A DNA stretch of 11,591 bases from Acetobacteraceae bacterium (GTDB lineage Bacteria; Pseudomonadota; Alphaproteobacteria; Acetobacterales; Acetobacteraceae), in the NCBI GenBank assembly GCA_003133265.1, contig PKWQ01000044.1, forward strand, positions 555 through 12,145. The letters are read 5' to 3'. Each line of letters opens with the position of its first letter. Within the stretch, counting starts at the first letter, position 1. The position numbers and the translations under genes are program-made. Of this stretch, positions 1 to 8,220 are shown piece by piece. The notes below the pieces were generated by a model that was given only the letters and a program-made list of their open reading frames with translations, was not told the origin of the DNA and ran no database searches.

Positions 1-299
1 GCGAGATCACGCTGCGCGGCCGGATTTTGCCGATCGGCGGGCTCAAGGAGAAGTTGCTGGCGGCGCTGCGTGCCGGCATCACCACCGTGTTCATCCCGAA
101 GGACAACGAGAAGGACCTGGCGGAGATCCCCGACAACGTGAAGAAGAACCTGAAGATCATCCCGGTCGCGGATGTCGATCAGGTGATCGCCCAGGCGCTG
201 GCACGCAAGCCGGAGGCGATCGAGTGGGTGGAACCGCCGGAGCCGCCGGCCGCCGCGGTCGTGGCGGGGCCTGCCGGGGCCTCTCCTCTGCCACACTGA
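1..299 (+). CDS. lon: Lon protease, C-terminal end (5' end outside the window)
   Basis: This is the last 99 codons or so of the ATP-dependent serine protease Lon, a cytoplasmic AAA+ protease that degrades misfolded and regulatory proteins. The reading frame is open from the window edge; whole codons begin at base 3 and the stop TGA is at 297-299. The visible part is the end of the proteolytic domain. It contains the family motif PIGGLKEKLLAA, whose first lysine (codon 45-47) aligns with the catalytic-dyad Lys (K722 in E. coli). The motif IPDNVKKNLKIIPV follows. The catalytic serine and the ATPase domain lie upstream, outside the window. The protein ends in an Ala/Pro-rich tail (IEWVEPPEPPAAA) that is longer than in E. 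coli Lon, as I recall it from related alphaproteobacteria. A strong terminator follows 17 nt after the stop, so lon is not cotranscribed with hupB. Confidence 0.96.
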   Translation, partial: EITLRGRILPIGGLKEKLLAALRAGITTVFIPKDNEKDLAEIPDNVKKNLKIIPVADVDQVIAQALARKPEAIEWVEPPEPPAAAVVAGPAGASPLPH

Positions 300-316
300 C
301 CAGCTTATGCAACAGG

Positions 317-355
317 CGGCCCGCCCGGACGTCCGGGCGGGCCGTGGCTATTTTT
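317..355 (+). terminator. Rho-independent terminator of lon
   Basis: A perfect 14-bp inverted repeat has left arm CGGCCCGCCCGGAC at 317-330 and right arm at 331-344, with no spacer, so the innermost pairs must open to form the loop. It is followed by TGGCTATTTTT, with five T at 351-355. It sits just downstream of the lon stop codon. The stem is very GC-rich; the T tract starts a few bases late and is short. Confidence 0.85.
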
Positions 356-380
356 GGGGTAGATCGCTACAGGGGCTTGT

Positions 381-410
381 TTGACGCTATGGAAACGGCG
401 TCTGTAGTGT
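381..410 (+). promoter_or_regulatory. Candidate sigma-70-type promoter of hupB
   Basis: TTGACG at 381-386 matches five of six bases of the -35 consensus. TGTAGT at 403-408, after a 16-nt spacer, matches four of six -10 bases. It lies between the lon terminator and hupB, where a promoter is expected, and would give a 5' UTR of about 70 nt. An inverted repeat (GGAAAC at 391-396, GTTTCC at 409-414) brackets the -10 element. This is consensus matching by eye only. Confidence 0.45.
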
Positions 411-485
411 TTCCGCAAGTGGCCGGCGCGAGTCGCGTCGGCGCGTTCGATATTGTCATCACCGGATAAAGGGGGAGAACCACCC

Positions 486-758
486 GTGAACAAAATGGAT
501 CTGATCGCAACGGTCGCCGACGCGACCGACCTGACCCGTGCCAAGGCGGCCGAGGTCGTGGACTCGGTTTTCGCGGCGATCGAAGGCGCGCTGAAGAAGC
601 AGGAAGAGGTGCGGCTGGTGGGTTTCGGCACCTTCGCCACCGCCCAGCGCGCGGCTGGTACGGGCCGCAATCCGCGTACCGGCGAGGAGATCAAGATCCC
701 GGCCTCCACCTCCGTCCGCTTCAAGGCGGGCAAGGGCCTGAAGGACGCGGTGAACTGA
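486..758 (+). CDS. hupB: DNA-binding protein HU
   Basis: HU is a small histone-like protein of the nucleoid. It binds DNA as a dimer with little sequence preference, bending and compacting it. The product is 90 residues, the usual HU length. Residues 1-45 form the helical dimerisation part. The signature VGFGTF, then GRNPRTGEEIKIPAS, marks the beta arm whose proline intercalates into the minor groove. It ends in the conserved FKAGKGLKDAVN. I chose GTG at 486 because it gives the family-typical start MNKMDLI and lies about 8-9 nt after a strong ribosome binding site (GGGGGAG, 471-477). An ATG at 495 would drop three residues and a TTG at 453 would add an atypical extension. The gene is monocistronic, between the lon and hup terminators. 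The adjacency of lon and an HU gene is common in proteobacteria. The hupB symbol (rather than hup or hupA) follows that context. Confidence 0.95.
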   Translation: MNKMDLIATVADATDLTRAKAAEVVDSVFAAIEGALKKQEEVRLVGFGTFATAQRAAGTGRNPRTGEEIKIPASTSVRFKAGKGLKDAVN

Positions 759-763
759 TCCGC

Positions 764-779
764 GGCTCCTTCGGGAGCC
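764..779 (+). other. Small stem-loop with UUCG tetraloop after hupB
   Basis: GGCTCC at 764-769 and GGAGCC at 774-779 enclose a TTCG loop, a very stable tetraloop hairpin. It begins 6 nt after the hupB stop. There is no T run directly after it, so it probably protects the mRNA 3' end or assists the terminator that follows. Confidence 0.6.
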
Positions 780-785
780 ATGCTT

Positions 786-820
786 AGGGCCACCCGCAAG
801 GGTGGCCTTCTTGCTTTTTT
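786..820 (+). terminator. Rho-independent terminator of hupB
   Basis: The stem GGCCACCC (788-795) pairs with GGGTGGCC (800-807) around a GCAA loop of the GNRA type, and A/T-flank pairs extend it to 786-809. It is followed by CTTGC and six T at 815-820. This is a clear intrinsic terminator 28 nt downstream of the hupB stop. Confidence 0.9.
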
Positions 821-822
821 GC

Positions 823-851
823 CGTTTGCTTTTCGCGGTGGCCGGTATAAC
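823..851 (+). promoter_or_regulatory. Candidate promoter of tRNA-Val
   Basis: TATAAC at 846-851 matches five of six bases of the -10 consensus and lies 29 nt before the tRNA 5' end, in a GC-rich setting where it stands out. The -35 region (about 823-830, around GTTTGC) is a poor match. The sequence after the -10 is GC-rich, as is common for growth-controlled tRNA promoters. Confidence 0.45.
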
Positions 852-876
852 TGCCGTGCCGGAAAATCCATCCGGC

Positions 877-952
<76 letters not shown>

Positions 953-996
953 TTCGACCAAAGTCGACCCCGGGCAAAATATCCGGAGACGACTGC

Positions 997-1025
997 TTGA
1001 CGGGCGCGCGGGGGCAGCCTAAACG
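997..1025 (+). promoter_or_regulatory. Candidate promoter of tRNA-Asp
   Basis: TTGACG at 997-1002 (five of six -35 bases), a 17-nt GC-rich spacer, then TAAACG at 1020-1025 (three of six -10 bases, weak). A start near 1032 would leave a leader of about 12 nt before tRNA-Asp. The alternative is read-through from the tRNA-Val promoter, with both tRNAs cut from one transcript; no terminator is visible between them. Confidence 0.4.
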
Positions 1026-1043
1026 CTGCGCCCTGCTGCCGCT

Positions 1044-1120
<77 letters not shown>

Positions 1121-1125
1121 GCAGC

Positions 1126-1166
1126 GGCATACGCGAATATGCCAGGACGCGGCCTTTTTCAGGCCG
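1126..1166 (+). terminator. Possible terminator downstream of tRNA-Asp
   Basis: There are two adjacent hairpins. GGCATA (1126-1131) pairs with TATGCC (1138-1143), with TTTTT (1155-1159) starting 11 nt later. CGGCCT (1150-1155) pairs with AGGCCG (1161-1166). The T run overlaps the loop of the second hairpin, so this is not a classical terminator, and Rho-dependent ending is equally possible. Some transcription stop is expected here, after the tRNA gene. Confidence 0.35.
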
Positions 1167-1241
1167 GTAGCGACCGGGTCCCCGTTCTGGGACACCCCCC
1201 TTCACGTCATCCCATCCATGCAAAATTTTCCTTCGCCGTTC

Positions 1242-1269
1242 TTGCATTCGCAGGCTCGCGGCCTATGGT
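1242..1269 (+). promoter_or_regulatory. Candidate promoter of the nuo operon
   Basis: TTGCAT at 1242-1247 and TATGGT at 1264-1269, 16 nt apart, are each partial matches to the -35 and -10 consensus. The region 1121-1392 holds no gene and must contain the nuo promoter unless the operon is read from upstream. Transcription from here would give a leader of roughly 115 nt with the hairpin described at 1322-1345. This is matching by eye; I saw no clear regulator-binding site. Confidence 0.3.
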
Positions 1270-1321
1270 GGTACAAGACGGTTGGGGCTAATGTCCGCCT
1301 CGCTGCACTGCGGGACTGATG

Positions 1322-1345
1322 CGGCGGGGGCCTTCAAGGCCGCCG
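1322..1345 (+). other. Stem-loop in the putative nuo 5' leader
   Basis: CGGCGG (1322-1327) pairs with CCGCCG (1340-1345). An inner short stem CCT/AGG (1331-1333/1337-1339) is separated from it by a GGG bulge. No T run follows, so it is unlikely to terminate. It ends 47 nt before the nuoA start, too far to cover the ribosome binding site directly. It may stabilise the long operon mRNA or be a chance GC structure. Confidence 0.4.
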
Positions 1346-1392
1346 TGTGGATGTTTGCGTGTAGATGGCGCCTTGGATGATTGGAAAGAGAC

Positions 1393-1758
1393 ATGCAGCT
1401 AGCGCTCGTGGAATATCTGCCCATTCTGGTTTTCATGGCCATCGCCGGCGGCATAGCTATCGCGATGGTGGGTGGGTCGCTGCTGTTGGCGCGGCAGAAG
1501 CCGTATGCGGAAAAGCTGACGGCGTATGAGTGCGGGTTCGAGGCATTCGGCGATGCCCGCCAGCGCTTCGATGTGCGCTTCTATCTGGTCGCCATCCTGT
1601 TCATCATTTTCGATCTGGAAGTCGCGTTTCTGTTTCCGTGGGCGGTCAGCCTGGCGCAGATCGGGATGTTCGGTTTCCTGTCGATGATCGGCTTCCTCGC
1701 CGTGCTCACCGTGGGCTTCGCCTACGAGTGGCGTAAGGGCGCGCTGGATTGGGAGTAA
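1393..1758 (+). CDS. nuoA: NADH-quinone oxidoreductase subunit A (ND3 homologue)
   Basis: NuoA is a small membrane subunit at the junction of the peripheral and membrane arms of complex I. The product is 121 residues, the typical length. Three membrane segments are visible at about 8-32, 62-82 and 86-110. The ND3 signature is YECGF at 45-49 in the loop after helix 1, then RFYLVAILFIIFDLEVAFLFPWA at 62-84 with the conserved acidic pair D74 and E76. The motif after YECGF reads EAFGDAR, where many relatives have Pro for the first Ala. I chose ATG 1393 because it gives the family start length and follows GGAAAGAG (1383-1390); a TTG at 1381 would add four residues. It is the first gene of the operon. 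Its stop lies 5 nt before nuoB, whose ribosome binding site overlaps the end of nuoA. Confidence 0.96.
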   Translation: MQLALVEYLPILVFMAIAGGIAIAMVGGSLLLARQKPYAEKLTAYECGFEAFGDARQRFDVRFYLVAILFIIFDLEVAFLFPWAVSLAQIGMFGFLSMIGFLAVLTVGFAYEWRKGALDWE

Positions 1759-1763
1759 GCGGC

Positions 1764-2321
1764 ATGAGCGCCACCACCACACAGATTGCCTGGAACAGGG
1801 ACGCGCTATCGCCCGGACCGGTGCAGGACGCGGTGATCAAGGGCATCACCGGCGAGATCGCCGACAAGGGCTTCATCGTCGCCAACCTGGACAAGGTGGT
1901 GAACTGGGCCCGGACCGGCAGCCTATGGCCGATGACCTTCGGGCTGGCCTGCTGCGCGGTGGAGATGATCCACGCCTACATGCCGCGCTACGACCTCGAT
2001 CGCTTGGGCATCATCCCGCGCGCCTCGCCGCGCCAGAGCGATGTGATGATCGTCGCCGGCACCCTGACCAACAAGATGGCCCCGGCGCTGCGCAAGGTCT
2101 ACGACCAGATGCCGGAGCCGCGCTGGGTGATCAGCATGGGCAGCTGCGCCAATGGCGGCGGCTACTACCATTATTCCTATTCGGTGGTGCGTGGCTGCGA
2201 CCGGGTGGTGCCGGTCGATGTCTATGTGCCGGGCTGCCCGCCGACGGCGGAGGCATTGGTGTACGGGATCATGCAGTTGCAGAAGAAAATTCGCCGCACC
2301 GGGACGATCCTTCGTGGCTGA
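1764..2321 (+). CDS. nuoB: NADH-quinone oxidoreductase subunit B (PSST homologue)
   Basis: NuoB holds cluster N2, the last [4Fe-4S] centre, which hands electrons to quinone at the interface with NuoD. The product is 185 residues. The four N2 ligands are all present: the tandem C63-C64 in TFGLACCAVEM, C128 in MGSCANGGG and C158 in VPGCPPTAEAL. The adjacent-cysteine arrangement is diagnostic of the family. The conserved block RASPRQSDVMIVAGTLTNKMAPALRKVYDQMPEPRWV lies between the first two sites. The first 35 residues are a variable extension. ATG 1764 follows GGGAG (1751-1755), which overlaps the nuoA stop codon; the TTG at 1749 in the same frame lies inside nuoA and is unlikely. The 3' end overlaps the nuoC start by 8 nt. 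Confidence 0.97.
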   Translation: MSATTTQIAWNRDALSPGPVQDAVIKGITGEIADKGFIVANLDKVVNWARTGSLWPMTFGLACCAVEMIHAYMPRYDLDRLGIIPRASPRQSDVMIVAGTLTNKMAPALRKVYDQMPEPRWVISMGSCANGGGYYHYSYSVVRGCDRVVPVDVYVPGCPPTAEALVYGIMQLQKKIRRTGTILRG

Positions 2322-2982
2322 GCAGAACGAAGCGGCTCCAGCCGCCGAAGCGCCGCCGGTCGAACCCTCGCCTGCCGAGGTTCTGGCGCGCGATGTGGCC
2401 ACGCTGCCGGGCGTGGACGCGGTGAGCATCGAGAAGGGCGAGGTGGTCGCCATGGCCACGCGCGCGGGGCTGGTCGGGCTGATGACCGCGCTGCGCGACG
2501 ATCCCCGTTTCGCCTTCGAGCAGGTGATGGATATCTGCGGCGTGGACTGGCCGGAGCGCGCCGAGCGTTTCGACGTGGTCTATAATCTGCTGTCGCTGTC
2601 GCTGAACCAGCGCCTGCGGGTGATCGTGACCTCGGACGAAGCCACGCCGGTCGCCTCGGTGCATGGCGTCTGGCCGGTCGCCACCTGGTGGGAGCGCGAG
2701 GCCTGGGATCTGTATGGCGTGGTGTTCTCCGGCCAGCCCGATCTGCGCCGCATCCTGACCGATTACGGCTTCGACGGTCATCCGCTGCGCAAGGACTTCC
2801 CGCTGACCGGCTATCTGGACGTGCGCTACGACGAGGAGCGCAAGCAGGTGGTCTACGAGCCGGTGAAGCTGGTGCAGGACTTCCGCAATTTCGACTTCGT
2901 CTCTCCCTGGGAAGCGATGACCACGCTGCCGGGTGACGAAAAGGTTCATACCGAGCGCAAGGCCGGCGGGGCGAAGGGCTGA
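2314..2982 (+). CDS. nuoC: NADH-quinone oxidoreductase subunit C (30-kDa subunit)
   Basis: NuoC is a structural subunit of the quinone-reducing module and carries no cofactor. The product is 222 residues. The 30-kDa signature starts at E127 (EREAWDLYGVVF) and continues through PDLRRILTDYGF, GHPLRKDFPLTGY and the tail RYDEERKQVVYEPV. An Ala/Pro/Glu-rich segment of about 25 residues precedes the conserved fold. I chose GTG 2314, which overlaps the end of nuoB by 8 nt (TGA at 2319-2321) and has GGGA at 2301-2304 upstream. The next in-frame ATG, at 2452, would remove conserved N-terminal sequence, and in-frame starts further upstream lie deep inside nuoB. The overlap suggests translational coupling. 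The gene is separate from nuoD, as in most alphaproteobacteria and mitochondria. Confidence 0.94.
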   Translation: MAEQNEAAPAAEAPPVEPSPAEVLARDVATLPGVDAVSIEKGEVVAMATRAGLVGLMTALRDDPRFAFEQVMDICGVDWPERAERFDVVYNLLSLSLNQRLRVIVTSDEATPVASVHGVWPVATWWEREAWDLYGVVFSGQPDLRRILTDYGFDGHPLRKDFPLTGYLDVRYDEERKQVVYEPVKLVQDFRNFDFVSPWEAMTTLPGDEKVHTERKAGGAKG

Positions 2983-2986
2983 ACCG

Positions 2987-4195
2987 ATGAGCGAGACCAT
3001 TGTTCCCCAGAAGGGTCTGACTACCGTCGAGGTCGATGGGCACGCGCTCAATTTCGGTCCGCAGCATCCCGCCGCGCACGGCGTGCTGCGGCTGATCCTG
3101 GAGTTGGACGGCGAGGTGGTGGAGCGCGCCGACCCGCATATCGGCCTGCTGCATCGCGGCACCGAGAAGCTGATCGAGTACAAGACCTACATCCAGGCGG
3201 TGCCCTATTTCGACCGGCTGGACTACGTCTCGCCGATGTCGGAGGAGCATTCCTTCGTGCTGGCCACCGAGAAGCTGCTCGGCATCACCGTGCCGGATCG
3301 CGGCCAGTGGATTCGCACTCTGTTCGCCGAGATCACCCGGGTGCTGAACCATCTGCTGAACCTCACCACCTACGCGTTGGACGTGGGCGCGATCACGCCC
3401 AGCCTGTGGGGGTTCGAGGAACGCGAGAAGCTGATGGAGTTCTACGAAGCCGCGTCCGGCGCGCGGATGCACGCCAATTATTTCCGTCCCGGTGGCGTGG
3501 CGAAGGATCTGCCGGCGGGTCTGGAAGACAAGATCGCCGCGTGGGCGGAAACCTACCCGAAGTTCATCGACGATATCGAGGGCCTGCTGACCGCCAACCG
3601 CATCTGGAAGCAGCGGACCGTCGATATCGGCGTGATGACGGCGGAGGAGGCGATGGCCTGGGGCTTCTCCGGCCCCTGCCTGCGCGCCAGCGGCGTGCCG
3701 TGGGACCTGCGCCGTTCCCAGCCCTATGAGAAATATTCCGAGGTGGACTTCAACGTCGTGATCGGCCGCAACGGCGACTGTTACGACCGCTACCTGATGC
3801 GCATCTGGGAGATGCGCGAGTCGGTGAAGATCATCAAGCAATGCCTGGCGAAGATGAAGCCGGGTCCGGTGAAGGTGCAGGACCGCAAATTCTCTCCGCC
3901 GGCGCGCGCGGAGATGAAGCGGTCGATGGAAGCGTTGATCCATCATTTCAAGTTGTACACGGAAGGATACCACGTTCCGGCCGGCGCGACCTATACCGCC
4001 ACGGAATCGCCGAAGGGCGAATTCGGGGTCTATCTGGTTGCGGACGGAACCAATCGGCCGTATCGCTGCAAGATCCGGGCGACCGGATTCGCGCATCTAC
4101 AGGCGATCGACAAGATGGCGAAACGGCACATGCTGGCGGACGTCTGCGCGATCATCGGATCGCTCGATGTCGTGTTCGGCGAGATCGACAGGTAA
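2987..4195 (+). CDS. nuoD: NADH-quinone oxidoreductase subunit D (49-kDa subunit)
   Basis: NuoD forms, with NuoB and NuoH, the quinone-binding cavity next to cluster N2 and is related to the large subunit of NiFe hydrogenases. The product is 402 residues. FGPQHPAAHGVLR at 23-35 and FDRLDYV at 75-81 contain H31 and Y80. These are 49 residues apart, as are the quinone-head-group His and Tyr of the family (His38/Tyr87 in Thermus Nqo4). IGLLHRGTEKL at 52-62 and the C-terminus IGSLDVVFGEIDR are also typical. The hydrogenase-type NiFe cysteines are absent, as expected. ATG 2987 lies 4 nt after nuoC with AAGGG at 2974-2978 upstream. An in-frame start at 2933 would overlap nuoC by 50 nt and add an atypical extension. 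nuoE starts 2 nt after the stop. Confidence 0.97.
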   Translation: MSETIVPQKGLTTVEVDGHALNFGPQHPAAHGVLRLILELDGEVVERADPHIGLLHRGTEKLIEYKTYIQAVPYFDRLDYVSPMSEEHSFVLATEKLLGITVPDRGQWIRTLFAEITRVLNHLLNLTTYALDVGAITPSLWGFEEREKLMEFYEAASGARMHANYFRPGGVAKDLPAGLEDKIAAWAETYPKFIDDIEGLLTANRIWKQRTVDIGVMTAEEAMAWGFSGPCLRASGVPWDLRRSQPYEKYSEVDFNVVIGRNGDCYDRYLMRIWEMRESVKIIKQCLAKMKPGPVKVQDRKFSPPARAEMKRSMEALIHHFKLYTEGYHVPAGATYTATESPKGEFGVYLVADGTNRPYRCKIRATGFAHLQAIDKMAKRHMLADVCAIIGSLDVVFGEIDR

Positions 4196-4197
4196 TC

Positions 4198-4851
4198 ATG
4201 GCCGATAATCATATCACGGCGGAACACGGCGCGGCTGCGGTCGAGCCCACGAGTTTCGAGTTCGATGCGCAGAGCAATGCCGCGATCGAGCGTATCCTGA
4301 AGAAGTTTCCCGCCGGCAAGCAGGCCAGCGCGGTGTTGCCGCTGCTGGATCTGGTGCAGCGGCAGATGAAGCGCCAGACAGGCAGTGCCTGGGTGCCGCG
4401 CGTGGCGATGGACGAGACCGCGCGCCGGCTCGATATGGCGCCGATCCGCGTCTACGAGGTGGCGACCTTCTATCTGATGTTCAACACCAAGCCGGTCGGC
4501 ACCTACCATCTTCAGGTCTGCACCACCACGCCATGCTGGCTGCGCGGGTCCGATCAGGTGGTGAAGACCTGCCGCGACGTCACCGGCATCAAGGGCTGGG
4601 GCGAGACCAGCGCGGACGGGGCATTCACCATTACCGAGGTGGAATGTCTCGGCGCCTGCGTGAATGCGCCGGTCCTGCAAGTGAACGACGATTTCTACGA
4701 GGATATGGACGCGGATTCGACCAAGGCCCTGCTCGAAGCGCTCAAGCGCGGCGAACCGCCGCCGGTCGGCTCGATGACCGGCCGTCAGGGCTCGGCGCCC
4801 GATGGCGGGCCGCAGACGCTGACCACGCTTGCGCCCTCGACGGGAGATTGA
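4198..4851 (+). CDS. nuoE: NADH-quinone oxidoreductase subunit E (24-kDa subunit)
   Basis: NuoE is a thioredoxin-fold [2Fe-2S] protein of the NADH dehydrogenase module carrying cluster N1a near FMN. The product is 217 residues. The four cysteine ligands are visible as C108 and C113 (VCTTTPCWLRGS) and C150 and C154 (VECLGACVNAP). The interval from C113 to C150 is one residue longer than in the bovine protein, owing to a GWGE loop. The helical N-terminal part includes VYEVATFY at 85-92, which is conserved. A Gly/Pro-rich tail of about 40 residues follows the fold. ATG 4198 lies 2 nt after the nuoD stop. The ribosome binding site is weak (AGG at 4190-4192), so translation may depend on ribosomes finishing nuoD. 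nuoF begins 4 nt downstream. Confidence 0.96.
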   Translation: MADNHITAEHGAAAVEPTSFEFDAQSNAAIERILKKFPAGKQASAVLPLLDLVQRQMKRQTGSAWVPRVAMDETARRLDMAPIRVYEVATFYLMFNTKPVGTYHLQVCTTTPCWLRGSDQVVKTCRDVTGIKGWGETSADGAFTITEVECLGACVNAPVLQVNDDFYEDMDADSTKALLEALKRGEPPPVGSMTGRQGSAPDGGPQTLTTLAPSTGD

Positions 4852-4855
4852 GGCG

Positions 4856-6151
<1,296 letters not shown>

Positions 6152-6155
6152 GGCG

Positions 6156-8216
6156 ATGGCAAAAGTTACCGTCGACGGCATCGAGGTCGAGGTTCCCAAC
6201 GGCTCCTCCGTGCTGCAAGCGTGCGAGGCAGCCGGTATCGAGATCCCGCGCTTCTGCTATCACGAGCGGCTGTCGGTCGCCGGCAATTGCCGCATGTGCA
6301 TGGTGGAGATAGAGAAGGCGCCGCCGAAGCCGCACGCGTCCTGCGCCTTCCCGGTCAATGACGGCATGGTGGTGCATACCGACACGCCGATGGTGCGGGC
6401 GGCGCGGCGCGCGGCGATGGAATTCCTGCTGATCAACCATCCGCTGGACTGCCCGATCTGCGACCAGGGCGGGGAATGCGACCTGCAGGACCAGGCGGTC
6501 GCCTATGGCAAGGACGGCTCGCGCTACGCCGAGAACAAGCGGGCGGTGAAGGACAAGAATATCGGCCCGCTGGTGCAGACGGTGATGACGCGCTGCATCC
6601 ACTGCACGCGCTGCATCCGTTTCATCACCGAGGTCGCCGGCGTGCCCGATCTCGGCGCCACCGCGCGCGGCGAGAACATGGAAGTCGGCACCTACGTCCA
6701 GAAGGCGCTGGGTTCGGAACTGTCCGGCAACCTGATCGATCTGTGCCCGGTCGGCGCGCTGACCTCCAAGCCCTATGCCTTCACCGCGCGGCCATGGGAG
6801 CTGCGCAAGACCGACAGCGTCGACGTGCTGGACGCGGTGGGCTGCAATATCCGCGTCGATACGCGCGGCCCCGAGGTGCTGCGCATCCTGCCGCGACTAA
6901 ATGAGGACGTGAACGAGGAGTGGTTGGGCGACAAGTCCCGCTTCTCGATCGACGGGTTGAAGCGGCGGCGGGTGGATACGCCGTGGGTGAAGCGCGACGG
7001 CACGCTGCAAAAGGCGACCTGGCCCGCGGCATTCGCGGCGATCGCGGCGAAGCTCAAGGGCGTGGCCGGCGCGCGCATCGGCGCCATCGCGGGCGATCTG
7101 TGCGATGCCGAGAGCATGCTGGCGCTGAAGGACCTGATGGCTTCGTTGGGGTCGCAAAACCTGGATTGCCGGCAGGACGGGGCGAAGCTGGATGCCGCAA
7201 GGCGGGATTTCTACGTGTTCAACAGCTCGATCGCCGGGATCGAGGAAGCGGACGCGATCCTGATCGTCGGCTCCGATCCGCGCCACGAGGCGCCGGTGCT
7301 GAACGCACGCATCCGCAAGCGTTTTGTCGCGGGCAACATCCCCGTAGGCGTGATCGGGCCGACCGGCGACCTGACCTACAAGACCCAGCATCTGGGCGAT
7401 ACGCCCAGCGTGCTCGCGGCGCTGATCGCGGGGTCGCTGCCGTTCGCGGAGGTGCTGAAGGCCGCGAAGAAGCCAATGATCATTCTCGGTCAGGGCGCGC
7501 TGGTTGGTATCGACGGCGCGGCGGTGCTCGCGGCTTGCTGGCAACTGGCCGCCACGGTTGGCGCACTGAGCGCGGAATGGCACGGCTTCAACGTGCTGCA
7601 CACCGCCGCCGCGCGGGTCGGCGCGCTCGATCTCGGTTTCCTGCCGGGGCCGGGCGGCAAGGACCTTGCCGGCATGCTGGGCGGCGGGGTGGATGTGCTG
7701 TGGCTGCTCGGCGCGGACGAGTTCGACACCTCGAAGATCGGCGCCAACACCTTCGTGGTCTATCAGGGCCATCACGGCGATGCCGGCGCGGCGCGGGCGG
7801 ACGTGATCCTGCCGGGTGCCGCCTACACCGAGAAGAACGGCACCTACGTGAACACCGAGGGCCGGGTGCAGCGCGGGCAACTGGCGGTGTATCCGCCGGG
7901 CGAGGCGCGCGAGGATTGGAAGATACTGCGCGCCTTCAGCGAGGTCGCCGGCCATCCGCTGCCCTACGACGATCTGGCGGCGTTGCGCGCGCGGCTGGAG
8001 CAGGTGAACCCGGTGTTCGCGCGCGTCGGCTTCCTGCCGCGCTTCGCCTGCACCGACCAAACCGCGCCGGTCGGCAATCCGACGCTCGCCAGCACCACGC
8101 CGTTCCCGCTGGCGGTGGCGAACTACTACAAGACCGATCAGATCAGCCGGGCCAGCCCGACCATGACGATCTGCACCGAGACCTACGTCACCCCCAAGCT
8201 GGCAGCGGCGGAGTAG
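6156..8216 (+). CDS. nuoG: NADH-quinone oxidoreductase subunit G (75-kDa subunit)
   Basis: NuoG is the largest subunit of the peripheral arm and carries a chain of Fe-S clusters from N3 toward NuoI. The product is 686 residues, close to the mitochondrial 75-kDa subunit and shorter than the E. coli protein. The ferredoxin domain binds [2Fe-2S] N1b through C34, C45, C48 and C63. H95, C99, C102 and C108 (NHPLDCPICDQGGEC) bind N5. C147, C150, C153 and C197 (RCIHCTRC and DLCPVGAL) bind N4. The extra four-cysteine site for N7 found in E. coli and Thermus is absent; only VGCNIRV remains there. The rest is a molybdopterin-oxidoreductase-like domain without cofactor. ATG 6156 follows GGAG at 6145-6148; gaps to both neighbours are 4 nt. 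Confidence 0.98.
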   Translation: MAKVTVDGIEVEVPNGSSVLQACEAAGIEIPRFCYHERLSVAGNCRMCMVEIEKAPPKPHASCAFPVNDGMVVHTDTPMVRAARRAAMEFLLINHPLDCPICDQGGECDLQDQAVAYGKDGSRYAENKRAVKDKNIGPLVQTVMTRCIHCTRCIRFITEVAGVPDLGATARGENMEVGTYVQKALGSELSGNLIDLCPVGALTSKPYAFTARPWELRKTDSVDVLDAVGCNIRVDTRGPEVLRILPRLNEDVNEEWLGDKSRFSIDGLKRRRVDTPWVKRDGTLQKATWPAAFAAIAAKLKGVAGARIGAIAGDLCDAESMLALKDLMASLGSQNLDCRQDGAKLDAARRDFYVFNSSIAGIEEADAILIVGSDPRHEAPVLNARIRKRFVAGNIPVGVIGPTGDLTYKTQHLGDTPSVLAALIAGSLPFAEVLKAAKKPMIILGQGALVGIDGAAVLAACWQLAATVGALSAEWHGFNVLHTAAARVGALDLGFLPGPGGKDLAGMLGGGVDVLWLLGADEFDTSKIGANTFVVYQGHHGDAGAARADVILPGAAYTEKNGTYVNTEGRVQRGQLAVYPPGEAREDWKILRAFSEVAGHPLPYDDLAALRARLEQVNPVFARVGFLPRFACTDQTAPVGNPTLASTTPFPLAVANYYKTDQISRASPTMTICTETYVTPKLAAAE

Positions 8217-8220
8217 CCCG

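Noticed and set aside
424..445. Short direct repeat CGGCGCG (424-430 and 439-445) before hupB
   Set aside because: Seven-base repeats are common by chance in GC-rich DNA and nothing else supports a binding site.
305..871. 188-residue minus-strand ORF across hupB and its flanks
   Set aside because: It covers the lon terminator, the hupB promoter region, hupB and its terminator; no motif, and HU is unmistakable on the other strand.
2222..4096. 624-residue minus-strand ORF opposite nuoC and nuoD
   Set aside because: It is very Arg/His/Ala-rich with no recognisable domain. It is a frame shadow of high-GC genes whose plus-strand products are unmistakable.
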